A DNA stretch of 64,000 nucleotides from Pedobacter sp. D749 (GCF_019317285.1 NZ_CP079218.1:310001-374000), one strand, 5' to 3'; shown: positions 27,183 to 35,940, counted from the first letter of the stretch. Notes: generated by a model not told the origin, from the sequence alone. A program made the numbers and translations.

Positions 27183-27186
27183 GTGT

Positions 27187-27281
27187 CGTCATTGCGAGAA
27201 GGCTTTTTCAGCCGACGAAGCAATCTTAATGCGTACGCTAGTAGCGAGCGTCGTAAGATTGCTTCGTGCCTCGCAATGACG
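27187..27281. repeat. MITE-like inverted repeat with CGTCATTGCGAG termini
   Basis: 95-base element with perfect 12-base terminal inverted repeats CGTCATTGCGAG / CTCGCAATGACG and an inner pair AAGCAATCTTA / TAAGATTGCTT. Part copies are at 36045-36102 and 58332-58420 and share GCTTCGTCGGCTGAAAAAGC. This repeat type is widespread in bacterial genomes. The 63-residue frame across it is not a gene. Confidence 0.8.
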
Positions 27282-27294
27282 ATTTTTAGAGGTT

Positions 27295-28584
27295 CTAAAC
27301 AAACTGATTCAATACTAACACCCCAACAAGCCCTAAAACAGAAACCAAACTTTCCATCATGGTCCAGGTGCTAAAAGTTTCTTTCAGGCTAAGGTTAAAG
27401 TACTCTTTAAACATCCAGAAACCTGTATCGTTTACGTGAGAAAACATTAAACTTCCGGCGCCGACTGATAATACCATTAATTCTGGCGATGCTCCCGGGC
27501 CAATTAGCGGGAGTACCATGCCCGAAGCAGTTAGTGCAGCCACTGTGGCCGAACCTAAAGTTACCCTGAGTGATGCGGTAATTAACCATGCGAGTAATAA
27601 TGGCGATAAATTTAGGCTGCCGGTGAGTTGTTTCACCGTTTCGCCCATACCACTATCGATCAAAATCTGTTTAAAGGCACCGCCGGCTGCAATAATAAGG
27701 ATTATCATGGCAATGCTTTTAACCCCTTCGGCACAAGATTCCATTGCTTTTGTAATGGAAGTTTTTTGGAGTGCCAGCGCAATAATAACCGAAATTAATA
27801 GGGCCGCGGTTGGATCTGCTAAAAATATAAATAGCGGTTTTCCGATATAGTCAATTTTAAAACTGCTGCCTAGTGTGCCGGCAATAATTAAAAATACCGG
27901 CAGCAACGCAGTAATGAAACTCCTTGGAGCAGATGGGAGATTTTCTTCTTCACCAATGCTAAAGTTCTGCGTGGTTACCGATTGATTTTTTTTGAGGATT
28001 AAACGTGGAAAATAGATTCCGGCGATAACCGCAATAGGTACGCTTAAAGTTAAGCCATAAATTAATGTTTTACCAATATCGGCATGGAAAATACCTGACA
28101 GTGCAACAGGTCCGGGGTGAGGAGGTAAAAAACCATGTGTTACCGAAAGGGCAGTAGCCATTGGGATGCCAATGTATAATTTTGATAGCCCTGTTGCGGC
28201 TGAAATAGCAAAAACCAAGGGAATTAACACCACGAAACCAGCATTGTAAAACAAAGGAATCCCCACTAACAAACCGGTTAACAGCACGGCCCATTGAATG
28301 TTCTTTTTACCGAAGGCCCCAATCAGTATGAAAACGATTTTTTTAGCTGATCCGCTATCTTCAATCAGTTTACCCATCATCGCACCGAGCGCCAAAACCA
28401 TTACCATACTGCCCAGTGTGCTGCCTATACCATTGCTAATAGAACTCATTACTTTTGTGGCGGGCATGCCTAATAAAAGACCAGTAATAATTGCCACCGC
28501 AATCAGGGCAATCATTGGGTTAATCTTTTTCAAGATCAGTACGAAAAGCAACAGGATGCCGAAGAGTAGGATAAGTAATGACAT
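27295..28584 (-). CDS. GntP-family gluconate:H+ symporter
   Basis: 429 residues from ATG 28584 (MSLLILLFGILLLFVL); the frame is open further upstream but the membrane protein starts here. About 12-14 hydrophobic segments. Family signatures: PMIALIAVAIITGLLLGM, PLFYNAGFVVLIPL, HGFLPPHPGPVAL and a C-terminal SHVNDTGFWMFKEYF. Members import gluconate or related sugar acids with protons. It lies downstream of an AraC regulator and a 60-residue protein on the same strand, and near hxlBA, but no gluconate kinase is present. Confidence 0.92.
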   Translation of the reverse strand: MSLLILLFGILLLFVLILKKINPMIALIAVAIITGLLLGMPATKVMSSISNGIGSTLGSMVMVLALGAMMGKLIEDSGSAKKIVFILIGAFGKKNIQWAVLLTGLLVGIPLFYNAGFVVLIPLVFAISAATGLSKLYIGIPMATALSVTHGFLPPHPGPVALSGIFHADIGKTLIYGLTLSVPIAVIAGIYFPRLILKKNQSVTTQNFSIGEEENLPSAPRSFITALLPVFLIIAGTLGSSFKIDYIGKPLFIFLADPTAALLISVIIALALQKTSITKAMESCAEGVKSIAMIILIIAAGGAFKQILIDSGMGETVKQLTGSLNLSPLLLAWLITASLRVTLGSATVAALTASGMVLPLIGPGASPELMVLSVGAGSLMFSHVNDTGFWMFKEYFNLSLKETFSTWTMMESLVSVLGLVGVLVLNQFV

Positions 28585-28693
28585 TTGGTTCGGGTTTAGG
28601 TAAATGTGATTAAATGTAGCTTTACCACAGGTGCACACAGATAAACACCGATTTTAATATTATCTGTGTCTATTTTTCATTTTTTAGCGCTTT

Positions 28694-28876
28694 TTACTTT
28701 TTAACAGTAATTGTCCGTCCGGTAACAAGGTTAAATTCGTAAACCCGGTACAGGCCATCGTCACTAATTTCTATATTTTCTACCAGGCCTGTTTTGCTAA
28801 AGGTATCGGTTACCATATCGCCAATTTTTACATCTTGAAGAATGTCGTTGGGCGTATCATTGTTTAATCTGATCAT
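28694..28876 (-). CDS. Small hypothetical protein (60 aa)
   Basis: 60 residues, acidic and soluble, with a beta-rich pattern (VKIGDMVTDTF, GLVENIEISDDGLYRVYEF) that looks like a small SH3-like or KOW-like barrel; this is inference from pattern only. It lies between araC-type and gntP genes on the same strand, with gaps of 88 and 109 bases. A full start and stop and normal codon use support a real gene. Confidence 0.6.
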   Translation of the reverse strand: MIRLNNDTPNDILQDVKIGDMVTDTFSKTGLVENIEISDDGLYRVYEFNLVTGRTITVKK

Positions 28877-28964
28877 GATGTAAAAGTATTATAATTTGCC
28901 AAAAGCTGTATAAAAGAAAAACTTTAACGAGGCTGCCAAATTAATATCAAAACAAATAAATCCG

Positions 28965-29828
28965 TTAAACCAGTGTATTAAATTTTGATTCGATGTGGTT
29001 TCTGGCCTCTTTTTGAAACTCTTCGGGCGTTTGGCCTGTCTGTTTTTTAAAGAAACGGCTAAAATAAGGCCGGTCTGAAAAACCCAGTTCGTATGCAATT
29101 TCTTTAATGGTATGCGCACTATGGATGATTTTCCTTTTTGCCTCCAGGATGATGCGGTCGTGGATGATCTGCATGCCTGTTTTATTTAATTTTTCTTTTA
29201 AAATCTGATTTAATCTTTTGGAACTGATGCCAATTTTACCGGCGTAGAAATCGGTATTCCTAACCTGCTGGTAGTTGCTTTCGAGTAACATCAAAAATTC
29301 GTAGACTCTCTTTTGCTGTACATCATGGCTGGTAAATTCATGTTCTTTTACCTGGATCAGTTTTAATAGAAATACTTTTAGCAGTGCCCTGGTAATGATA
29401 AAAGTATTTGCTGCCTTCTGGTATTCATCTTCAATTAATTTGTAGATATTACCGAGCTCAGAAGCGGTTTCCAGATTTAGCCTTAAACAGGAAAATTCGC
29501 CCTGAACATTAAAAATCTTAAACAGATCGAGGAGGAATTCTTTTTCTTCCCCTTCAAGAACAGATCTTTTAAAGGAGATTAATACACCGTTTTTACCGGC
29601 TTTGTTAAGCTGATGTACGCGGTACGGAGGAATGAGATAAATCCAGTCTCCTTTACTGTCGAATGCTGATTCTTGCAGAGCGTGTAAGGGTTCTTCATTT
29701 TTTAACCAAACAATTTCGAAGAACTCTTTTCTGCCCGGGTCATTAAGATAACTTGGTGGGCAATTGCTCAGATCGCGGATATAGATAATCGATTTTTCCA
29801 GATGTGTTACTTCGGGGGATAAACTCAT
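28965..29828 (-). CDS. AraC-family transcriptional regulator
   Basis: 287 residues from ATG 29828 (MSLSPEVTH). The N-terminal half (about 15-165) is a cupin-like sensor domain with IYLIPPYRVHQL. The C-terminal half carries two HTH units: DFYAGKIGISSKRLNQILKE and TIKEIAYELGFSDRPYFSRFFKKQTGQTPEEF, the classic AraC signature. It is transcribed away from hxlBA and towards the 60-residue gene and gntP, so it may regulate both sides. The effector is unknown; a sugar or sugar acid is likely. Confidence 0.93.
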   Translation of the reverse strand: MSLSPEVTHLEKSIIYIRDLSNCPPSYLNDPGRKEFFEIVWLKNEEPLHALQESAFDSKGDWIYLIPPYRVHQLNKAGKNGVLISFKRSVLEGEEKEFLLDLFKIFNVQGEFSCLRLNLETASELGNIYKLIEDEYQKAANTFIITRALLKVFLLKLIQVKEHEFTSHDVQQKRVYEFLMLLESNYQQVRNTDFYAGKIGISSKRLNQILKEKLNKTGMQIIHDRIILEAKRKIIHSAHTIKEIAYELGFSDRPYFSRFFKKQTGQTPEEFQKEARNHIESKFNTLV

Positions 29829-30001
29829 GATATTAAAGTTAAACACTTAATTTTTTAGCGATTGGATTAATTGGTAATTATGGTGGACTATTCGGAAATC
29901 GTGCCTTTAATATGGCTAATGGATGACTTTTGTAGTAATGTATTTCCTGATTGTCCCATATTAGTAGCTAAATGTATAACCATACTGCTAAGGTACACCC
30001 A

Positions 30002-30009
30002 TACCTTTG
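30002..30009 (+). promoter_or_regulatory. -7 promoter element of hxlBA (TACCTTTG)
   Basis: Exact match to TAnnTTTG, 23 bases before the ATG at 30033. A longer frame starting at 29871 would contain this element inside the coding sequence, so the later ATG is preferred. Confidence 0.6.
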
Positions 30010-30032
30010 GGCCAATAAACACAGCGTATAAA

Positions 30033-30662
30033 ATGGACTTAAAAGCCCCGGTAGTAATTACAGACAACCAGTTAGCAATAGATAGCATTGATAACCAGCA
30101 GCTGGCCTGGGACCTGCAAATGAACCTGGATAAAATTATCGAGGAGAATACCCGGTTGGCCAGGCAGATGGAGTTAGATCAGTTGATCCCTTTTGTATAT
30201 CACATTCAGCAGGCAAAACGGATTTTTATTACTGCTGCAGGCCGCTCTGGTTTCGCCATGCAATCTGCAGCAATGCGTTTAATGCATCTTGGTCTTACTG
30301 TTTATTATGTTGGCGATACCACGAGTCCGGCCATTGAAGCTGGCGATTTATTAATTGCTGCTTCGGGTTCAGGAACAACCGGATCGATAGTAAGGGCGGC
30401 AGAAAAATCGAAAGCGGTAGGTGCGGAAGTGGTAGCCATTACTACGAATGCCGGATCGTCACTTGCCAAACTAGCCACTCATGTGGTAAGGGTACCAGCA
30501 GCAGAAAAAGAAGACCATAGTGAGAAAGTATCTACGCAGTATGCAGGAAGCCTGTTTGAGCAGTTTTTGCTTTTGCTCAATGATGCCGTTTTTCAATCAC
30601 TTTGGAAACTGAGCGGACAAGCTGCAGAAACGCTATGGAAGAGACACGCCAACCTGGAATAG
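30033..30662 (+). CDS. hxlB: 6-phospho-3-hexuloisomerase (SIS domain)
   Basis: 209 residues from ATG 30033 (MDLKAPVVITDN), chosen because of the promoter element just upstream. A single SIS domain: FITAAGRSGFAMQSAAMRLMHLG is split by the ligand loop, VGDTTSPAIEAGDLLIAASGSGTT holds the phosphosugar-binding Ser/Thr, and VAITTNAGSSLAK follows. PHI converts D-arabino-3-hexulose 6-phosphate to fructose 6-phosphate. The HPS gene follows after 31 bases, completing the ribulose monophosphate pair. Length is typical (about 180-210). Confidence 0.9.
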   Translation: MDLKAPVVITDNQLAIDSIDNQQLAWDLQMNLDKIIEENTRLARQMELDQLIPFVYHIQQAKRIFITAAGRSGFAMQSAAMRLMHLGLTVYYVGDTTSPAIEAGDLLIAASGSGTTGSIVRAAEKSKAVGAEVVAITTNAGSSLAKLATHVVRVPAAEKEDHSEKVSTQYAGSLFEQFLLLLNDAVFQSLWKLSGQAAETLWKRHANLE

Positions 30663-30693
30663 CAATTAATTTAATTATATATAAAATAGAATC

Positions 30694-31326
30694 ATGGCAA
30701 AATTACAAGTAGCAATAGATTTATTAACAACTGAAGAAGCATTGGCATTGGCAGCAAAAGTAGCTCCATACGTAGATATTATTGAATTGGGCACTCCGCT
30801 GATCAAAAATATGGGTTCTACCGTAATTACCGCAATGAAAGCTGCACATCCTGATAAACTGGTTTTTGCAGATTTGAAAACTGCAGATGCGGGTGAACTA
30901 GAAGCTGATATCGCGTTTAAAGCTGGGGCTGATTTGGTTACCGTAATGGGTGCTGCAGGAAATGCAACGATTATTGGTGCGGTTAAAGCGGCAAAAGCAC
31001 ATGGAAAAGGCATAGTGGTTGATACCATTGGTTATCCTGATCGTGTTAAAAGAGCACAAGAGGTTACTGCATTAGGTGTTGAATTTGTAGAACTACATGC
31101 CGGTTTAGATGAACAGTGGACGGCTGGTTATTCTATTCAGGTGCTTATCGATGAAGCGGCAAGAGCTGGAGTTCCGGTTTCTATTGCTGGTGGGGTAAAT
31201 ATTGATAACATTACCGCAGTTATACAGGCAGGCGCTATAGTTGCCGTTGCAGGTGCTGCAATTTATGGCGCTGAAGATCCTGCTGCTGCTGCAAAGGCAC
31301 TCCGCGAAGCAATTGATGCTGCATAG
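30694..31326 (+). CDS. hxlA: 3-hexulose-6-phosphate synthase
   Basis: 210 residues, a TIM-barrel of the OMP-decarboxylase superfamily. It closely resembles bacterial HPS: LQVAIDLLTTEEAL, DIIELGTPLIK, the active-site ADLKTADAGE (D-x-K-x-x-D), AGADLVTVMG, FVELHAGLDEQ and VSIAGGVN. HPS joins formaldehyde with ribulose 5-phosphate. In a heterotroph such as this the pair may detoxify formaldehyde or run backwards to make ribulose 5-phosphate. In the motif, KTMDAG of methylotroph enzymes is KTADAG. The related 3-keto-gulonate-6-phosphate decarboxylase is less likely given hxlB. Confidence 0.9.
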   Translation: MAKLQVAIDLLTTEEALALAAKVAPYVDIIELGTPLIKNMGSTVITAMKAAHPDKLVFADLKTADAGELEADIAFKAGADLVTVMGAAGNATIIGAVKAAKAHGKGIVVDTIGYPDRVKRAQEVTALGVEFVELHAGLDEQWTAGYSIQVLIDEAARAGVPVSIAGGVNIDNITAVIQAGAIVAVAGAAIYGAEDPAAAAKALREAIDAA

Positions 31327-31335
31327 TTATTCAGG

Positions 31336-31386
31336 TATAATCTGTTACCATAGGTACTTGGTTTATGGTAACAGATTATATTTTAC
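31336..31386 (+). terminator. Long-stem terminator after hxlA
   Basis: TATAATCTGTTACCATA (31336-31352) and TATGGTAACAGATTATA (31364-31380) are a perfect 17-base inverted repeat with an 11-base loop, followed by TTTTACTT. It starts 10 bases after the hxlA stop. Confidence 0.75.
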
Positions 31387-31580
31387 TTCCTTAGGTTATG
31401 GCTAATCCAAGACGCCTAAAGCCAGTAATAATATCGGGATATCTTTTGAAAAAGGAACAAGTTGGTATTAAATGGTTGTTTAGGAAATCAAATTCAAAAG
31501 CTCATTGCTTCAGGGAAAATCGCTTTTAACTTTTCTCTGATAATTCTTCCTCTTTCTGCGCATGCCTGAGCATTATGTTT

Positions 31581-31645
31581 GCCACGGAAGCACGAAAAAC
31601 ACGGAAAAACTTTAATCTCCTCCGTGATTTCTGTGCTTCCGTGGC
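31581..31645. repeat. Inverted repeat GCCACGGAAGCAC / GTGCTTCCGTGGC
   Basis: Perfect 13-base arms around an AT-rich centre containing a second pair (AAAACACGGA / TCCGTGATTT). Same style as other dispersed repeats in this genome. The rest of 31387-31706 shows nothing recognisable. Confidence 0.65.
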
Positions 31646-31725
31646 TAATTAATTTTTTTCAAATGTTTTAAAAGCAATTTCCCTGCTCATTGCTTAAACC
31701 TGCCAGATGTTGGTTGAGAATTTAT

Positions 31726-31733
31726 TATATTTG
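31726..31733 (+). promoter_or_regulatory. -7 promoter element (TATATTTG) of the 56-residue membrane protein
   Basis: Exact TAnnTTTG match located after the first in-frame ATG (31707) and 21 bases before the second (31755), which decides the start. Confidence 0.5.
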
Positions 31734-31754
31734 TTATGTACTAAATTCAATTAT

Positions 31755-31925
31755 ATGTTGTTGTTTCTTGTTCCTTGTTATCTGATCTTATTTTTTGGCT
31801 GGCTAATTTATGCAGGACTGATTAAACGGAATTTAAAAAAGCATATTCAAGTGGCTTATGTTGGTGGGGTTTTTAGCCTAATCTGGCTTGTTATTTTAGT
31901 TTTTCTATTTAATGGATTGCATTAA
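31755..31925 (+). CDS. Small two-span membrane protein (56 aa)
   Basis: Two hydrophobic helices (about residues 1-23 and 35-54) joined by a basic loop (KRNLKKH), which predicts both ends outside and the loop in the cytoplasm. The start at 31755 is chosen because a -7 promoter element lies at 31726-31733, inside the longer frame. It ends one base before the convergent ABC permease gene. Not recognised. Confidence 0.6.
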   Translation: MLLFLVPCYLILFFGWLIYAGLIKRNLKKHIQVAYVGGVFSLIWLVILVFLFNGLH

Positions 31926-31926
31926 A

Positions 31927-34461
31927 TTAACTCTCTGTTCTCAAAATCTTCAACGGAGGCTGGTTCAGGATGCTTCTGGTACTCAATACACCTGTAATCA
32001 CGACCAGTAGCACAATAGAGCCAAATAATAACAAAGTTGGTATAAATGGTGGAACAAATGCGGCATCGAATGTGAATTTAGCTAATGCCCAGCTTCCGCT
32101 TATGGCTAAAATTAATCCAGCACCTGCTGCAAAAGCGCCTAAAAAGAAATATTCGATGGCATTGATCGCAAAAATCTGTTTTCTACTGGCACCCATCGTA
32201 CGCAATAAAATGCTTTCTTTTATCCGCTGGTTTTTACTGGTTAATACTGAAGATATTAAAACAATCCAGCCGGTTACCATACTAAAACCAGCCATAAACT
32301 GGATCACAAATCCGATTTTACTTAAAAGTTCATCCAGGAGTTTCAATACCAGATCTAAATCGATAACGGATACATTTGGGAATTTTTGTACTACTTCGCC
32401 CTGGAAACGAGCTGAAACTTCGCCCGATGGCACTCTGGTCATCAATACATGAAACTGTGGTGCTTCTTCGAGTATGCCAGCCGGAAAAACGACCCTGAAA
32501 TTGGTCTGCATCCGGCTCCAGTTTACTTCCCTTAAACTTCCAACAACTGTAGGAATCATCATACCCTGAACGTTAAAAAGGATTTTATCATTCAGGCCAA
32601 CATTAATGGATTGGGCATAACGCTGATCCAGTGAAATATAAACCGTTTCATTGGGTTTTATTTTTCCGGTCCATTTACCCGATGTAATTTTCTCTGCTGC
32701 GGTTAAAGTGTCCTGATAAGTAGCCCTGATTTCGTTGCGGTAAGCCCTTCTGTTATTGGTGTCAGCACTGGCTTTCTTTCCATTAATTTCTTCTATCCGC
32801 ATGGTAATTACCGGTACCTGGTTCATTAATGGTAGCTTGAAAGCTTTGGTTAAACTGTCTAATCCTTCTTTTTGGGTATTCTGGATATCGAACATTACCA
32901 TGTTGGGCTGGTTAGCACCTGATGAAAGCGTAACGCGACTCATCAATATCCCCTGAACAAAAAATAGTGTGCAGATAAAAGCGGTTGATAAGCCAATGGA
33001 AACCGTAAGCATTAAAGTCTGGTTGTTTGGACGGTAAAGATTGGCAAATCCCTGTCGCCACAAATAGCTCGATGAGTTGGGCAAGAGTTTACGTACCAGG
33101 AACATCAATAATTTAGACAGTACAATGAGCAGTACAAAAGCAATGGCAATACTCAAGGTAAAGGCCAGTGTTTGTACCCAAGTTTTCATTTGCAAATGGG
33201 TAAAGCCGGTAATAAAGGCGGCCATAAGCAGGTACACCAACCAGGTGAGTGGATCTCTTCTGCCCCCTGCTTTTTCAAAAGATATCCTGATGGCGTTTAA
33301 CGGTGAAATTTTCCGGACCGATAGGAGTGAAGGGAGCGCGAAAAGGATCGAAATAATCAGTCCTAATAAAATTCCCTGACCAACGGCTGGCCACGAAACC
33401 TGCATGGTAATTTCTACGGGCAGAAAATCTTTCAGCACCAATGGAAGCAAAAACTGTATGCCTGTGCCTAAAGCTGCGCCTAAAACAGCAGCAGTTAATC
33501 CAATGAAAAAGACCTGGATGAGGTAGATTAAAAAGGCATGACGCGATTTTAATCCTAAACACCTCAGCGTAGCAATCGCGCCTAGTTTTTCTTGAATATA
33601 CACATGAATAGCGCTACCTACACCAACACAACCCAGCAGCAAAGCGATAAAACCGGATAAAGCCAGGAAACGGTTTACATCTTTAAACGATCTTCCGGTC
33701 TGTTCTTTTGTAGATTCAACGGTATCGGCATCAAAACCTTCTTTCTCTAATTTGCTGTCCTGCGTTTTTACCCACTCGTCTATTTTGGACGGATTATTAT
33801 ACCTGAAATAAAATTTATTGTTGATGCGACTTCCGGTTTTGATCAGGTTGGTTTTATCGAGTAGCTGAAGTGGGATATATACCGTAGGAGCGATACTTGC
33901 ACCAATGCCTGTTTGGCCTGGTGCTTTGGTTAAAGTACCCAGGATTTTAAAATTTAGATCGCCCACTTTAACCGAATCGCCCACTTTGGCATTAAACTGC
34001 AACATCAAAGTTTGATCAACCAATGCATTTCTTCCGGTTTGAAAGTTTTTTGCAGCTGCCAGCGGAATGGTTTCTATTGTGCCATAGTAAGGGTAATTCC
34101 CTTCTAGGGCTTTCATTTGTGCCAAACGGCTACCTCCGCCTTTCTGGAAATAGATCATTGAGGCAAATGTTTTCTCCTGCGAGCGTTCATCACCCAGTGT
34201 ATCGAGCATTTTTTGCATTGCTTTGCTTACACCTTTCCGGCTATCCAATACCAGATCGGCACCCGTAAGTTCTTTGGCCTGTGCATCGATATCTTTTTGG
34301 AGGTTATCTTTAAAAGAATATACCGCCACAAGGGCTGCAATGCCCAAAACAATGGATGAGATAAATAGAAATAAACGTGCACGGTTTTTCCGGCTATCCC
34401 GCCAGGCCATTTTAAACAGCCACGAAAATTTAATACTTTGTTTCGGGAGGCTATTAGACAT
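31927..34461 (-). CDS. ABC transporter permease, FtsX/YbbP-like
   Basis: 844 residues. One membrane span near the N-terminus (FLFISSIVLGIAALVAVYSF), a large periplasmic domain (about 45-260), three spans (about 265-385), a span pair in the middle (about 405-455, 480-505), a second periplasmic domain (about 510-705) and three C-terminal spans. This duplicated FtsX layout matches YbbP, the partner of YbbA. Such systems move lipids or lipoproteins or do mechanical work rather than import. The start overlaps the end of the ATPase gene by 8 bases. Confidence 0.9.
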   Translation of the reverse strand: MSNSLPKQSIKFSWLFKMAWRDSRKNRARLFLFISSIVLGIAALVAVYSFKDNLQKDIDAQAKELTGADLVLDSRKGVSKAMQKMLDTLGDERSQEKTFASMIYFQKGGGSRLAQMKALEGNYPYYGTIETIPLAAAKNFQTGRNALVDQTLMLQFNAKVGDSVKVGDLNFKILGTLTKAPGQTGIGASIAPTVYIPLQLLDKTNLIKTGSRINNKFYFRYNNPSKIDEWVKTQDSKLEKEGFDADTVESTKEQTGRSFKDVNRFLALSGFIALLLGCVGVGSAIHVYIQEKLGAIATLRCLGLKSRHAFLIYLIQVFFIGLTAAVLGAALGTGIQFLLPLVLKDFLPVEITMQVSWPAVGQGILLGLIISILFALPSLLSVRKISPLNAIRISFEKAGGRRDPLTWLVYLLMAAFITGFTHLQMKTWVQTLAFTLSIAIAFVLLIVLSKLLMFLVRKLLPNSSSYLWRQGFANLYRPNNQTLMLTVSIGLSTAFICTLFFVQGILMSRVTLSSGANQPNMVMFDIQNTQKEGLDSLTKAFKLPLMNQVPVITMRIEEINGKKASADTNNRRAYRNEIRATYQDTLTAAEKITSGKWTGKIKPNETVYISLDQRYAQSINVGLNDKILFNVQGMMIPTVVGSLREVNWSRMQTNFRVVFPAGILEEAPQFHVLMTRVPSGEVSARFQGEVVQKFPNVSVIDLDLVLKLLDELLSKIGFVIQFMAGFSMVTGWIVLISSVLTSKNQRIKESILLRTMGASRKQIFAINAIEYFFLGAFAAGAGLILAISGSWALAKFTFDAAFVPPFIPTLLLFGSIVLLVVITGVLSTRSILNQPPLKILRTES

Positions 34462-35143
34462 AAGTAGGGTTTTCGTCTGAAATGATTACGCCACCTTTAA
34501 TTTTGATGCTTCTTGATGTTCTGGCTGCCAGTTCAAGGTCGTGCGTTACGATGACCAATGTGGTTCCCGCATCTTTGTTTAAATCAAAAAGCAATTTGAT
34601 TACTTTTTCACTGGTTTCGGTATCAAGGTTTCCGGTCGGCTCATCGGCAAAAAGGATGGCCGGCTGGTTAGAGAATGCCCTTGCGAGCGAAACCCTTTGC
34701 TGCTCTCCACCCGATAATTGAATAGGATAGTGGTGTGAACGGTCGGCAAGACCCACTTTATCCAGTAGTTCCAGTGCATGAGTTTTAATATTTTTTGCTC
34801 CTCTTAATTCTAAAGGAACCATTACGTTTTCGAGCGCAGTTAAAGTTGGTAAGAGCTGAAAATTCTGAAAAATGAAACCTACATATTGATTTCTGACAGC
34901 GGCGCGCTCATCTTCATTGAGTTTTTCCAAAGCAATTCCATTGAGTTCAACGGTTCCGCTACTGGCCCGGTCTAAACCCGCACATAAACCAAGAAGGGTT
35001 GTTTTACCACTTCCCGATGGACCTGTTATAGCCACGGTTGAACCAGCAGCTATCGAGAAACTAATGTTATCCAAAACGGTAAGTTCCCGTCCGGCACTTT
35101 GGTAAATTTTGCTTACATTTCGGATGTTCAATATGCTTTCCAA
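34454..35143 (-). CDS. ABC transporter ATP-binding protein, YbbA/LolD-like
   Basis: About 229 residues if translation starts at TTG 35143 (LESILNIRNVSK). A longer frame to 35197 contains an exact -7 promoter element (35181-35188), so the shorter form is preferred; no ATG is available. Motifs: Walker A GPSGSGKTT, Q-loop FIFQNFQLLP, signature LSGGEQQRVSLARAF, Walker B ILFADEPTGNLD, H-loop VIVTHD. It works with the FtsX-type permease downstream. The divergent neighbour is a TesA-like esterase, the same trio and layout as ybbA-ybbP/tesA in E. coli. Confidence 0.92.
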   Translation of the reverse strand: MESILNIRNVSKIYQSAGRELTVLDNISFSIAAGSTVAITGPSGSGKTTLLGLCAGLDRASSGTVELNGIALEKLNEDERAAVRNQYVGFIFQNFQLLPTLTALENVMVPLELRGAKNIKTHALELLDKVGLADRSHHYPIQLSGGEQQRVSLARAFSNQPAILFADEPTGNLDTETSEKVIKLLFDLNKDAGTTLVIVTHDLELAARTSRSIKIKGGVIISDENPTYV

Positions 35144-35180
35144 TAGCTGATTTTTTTTATGGTTTGTGTATAGATGTGAC

Positions 35181-35188
35181 CAAACATA
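35181..35188 (-). promoter_or_regulatory. -7 promoter element (TATGTTTG) of the ABC operon
   Basis: Exact TAnnTTTG on the minus strand, about 38 bases before the TTG start at 35143. It supports a start inside the longer open frame. Confidence 0.5.
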
Positions 35189-35248
35189 ATGGGCCAATTC
35201 CTGTTAAGATAACAGTTTAAACGATAATTAGATATAGATTTATTAGAT

Positions 35249-35932
35249 ATGTTACGAAAACGATTAATGGGGCTATTTGTTTTGAGCTTGATCCTCTTCA
35301 GCTGTGGAAACCAACAAAGTAAAAGCAATACAGATAAAACTTTAGATTCGGCTGACCAAAAGGTTTCGGTTGCTGTGGCGAAAAAGAAAAATATCCTCTT
35401 TTTTGGAACCAGTTTAACGGCAGGTTACGGACTCGACCCAACGGAAGCTTATCCAGCTTTGATCCAAAACCGGATCGATTCTTTAAAAATGCCTTATAAT
35501 GTAATTAATGGCGGTTTAAGTGGCGAAACTTCTGCGGGTGGAAAAGGAAGGATTGATTGGTTGCTTAAACAGCCGGTTGATATTTTTGTGCTTGAACTCG
35601 GGGCAAATGATGGTTTACGTGGATTGCCCATAGCACAAACCATTAAAAACCTTCAGGCGATTATTGATCGTGTAAAAGCTAAATACCCCGATGCAAAAAT
35701 GGTTATTGCAGGTATGCAGGTTCCACCTAACATGGGGGCGAAATATGCTGCAGATTTTAAGAACATTTTCCCCGAGCTGGCCAAAAAGAACCAGATGGCC
35801 CTGATTCCGTTTTTATTGGATAAAGTGGGTGGGGTGCCTAAATTAAACCAGGCAGATGGCATTCATCCAACGGCAGAAGGAGATAAGATTTTGGCGGACA
35901 ATGTCTGGGTAGTGTTGAAAGGTTTGTTGTAA
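35249..35932 (+). CDS. SGNH/GDSL-family esterase (TesA-like lipoprotein)
   Basis: 227 residues with a lipoprotein signal (LILFSC). SGNH blocks: block I FFGTSLTAGYGL (nucleophile Ser), block II GLSGET (Gly), block III ELGANDGLRG (Asn), block V DGIHPTAEGD (Asp and His). This is the arylesterase/thioesterase I group, acting on short acyl esters or thioesters in the periplasm. It is divergent from the YbbA/YbbP-type transporter, as in enterobacteria. A weaker -7 element (TAGATTTA, 35235-35242) lies only 6 bases before the ATG. Confidence 0.92.
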   Translation: MLRKRLMGLFVLSLILFSCGNQQSKSNTDKTLDSADQKVSVAVAKKKNILFFGTSLTAGYGLDPTEAYPALIQNRIDSLKMPYNVINGGLSGETSAGGKGRIDWLLKQPVDIFVLELGANDGLRGLPIAQTIKNLQAIIDRVKAKYPDAKMVIAGMQVPPNMGAKYAADFKNIFPELAKKNQMALIPFLLDKVGGVPKLNQADGIHPTAEGDKILADNVWVVLKGLL

Positions 35933-35940
35933 GCTTTCTC

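Noticed and set aside
27183..27374. 63-residue open frame between the barrel gene and gntP
   Set aside because: Begins in the CGTCATTGCGAG element and runs into the end of gntP on the other strand.
29871..30032. 54-residue N-terminal extension of hxlB
   Set aside because: Not like SIS proteins and contains an exact -7 promoter element; the ATG at 30033 is preferred.
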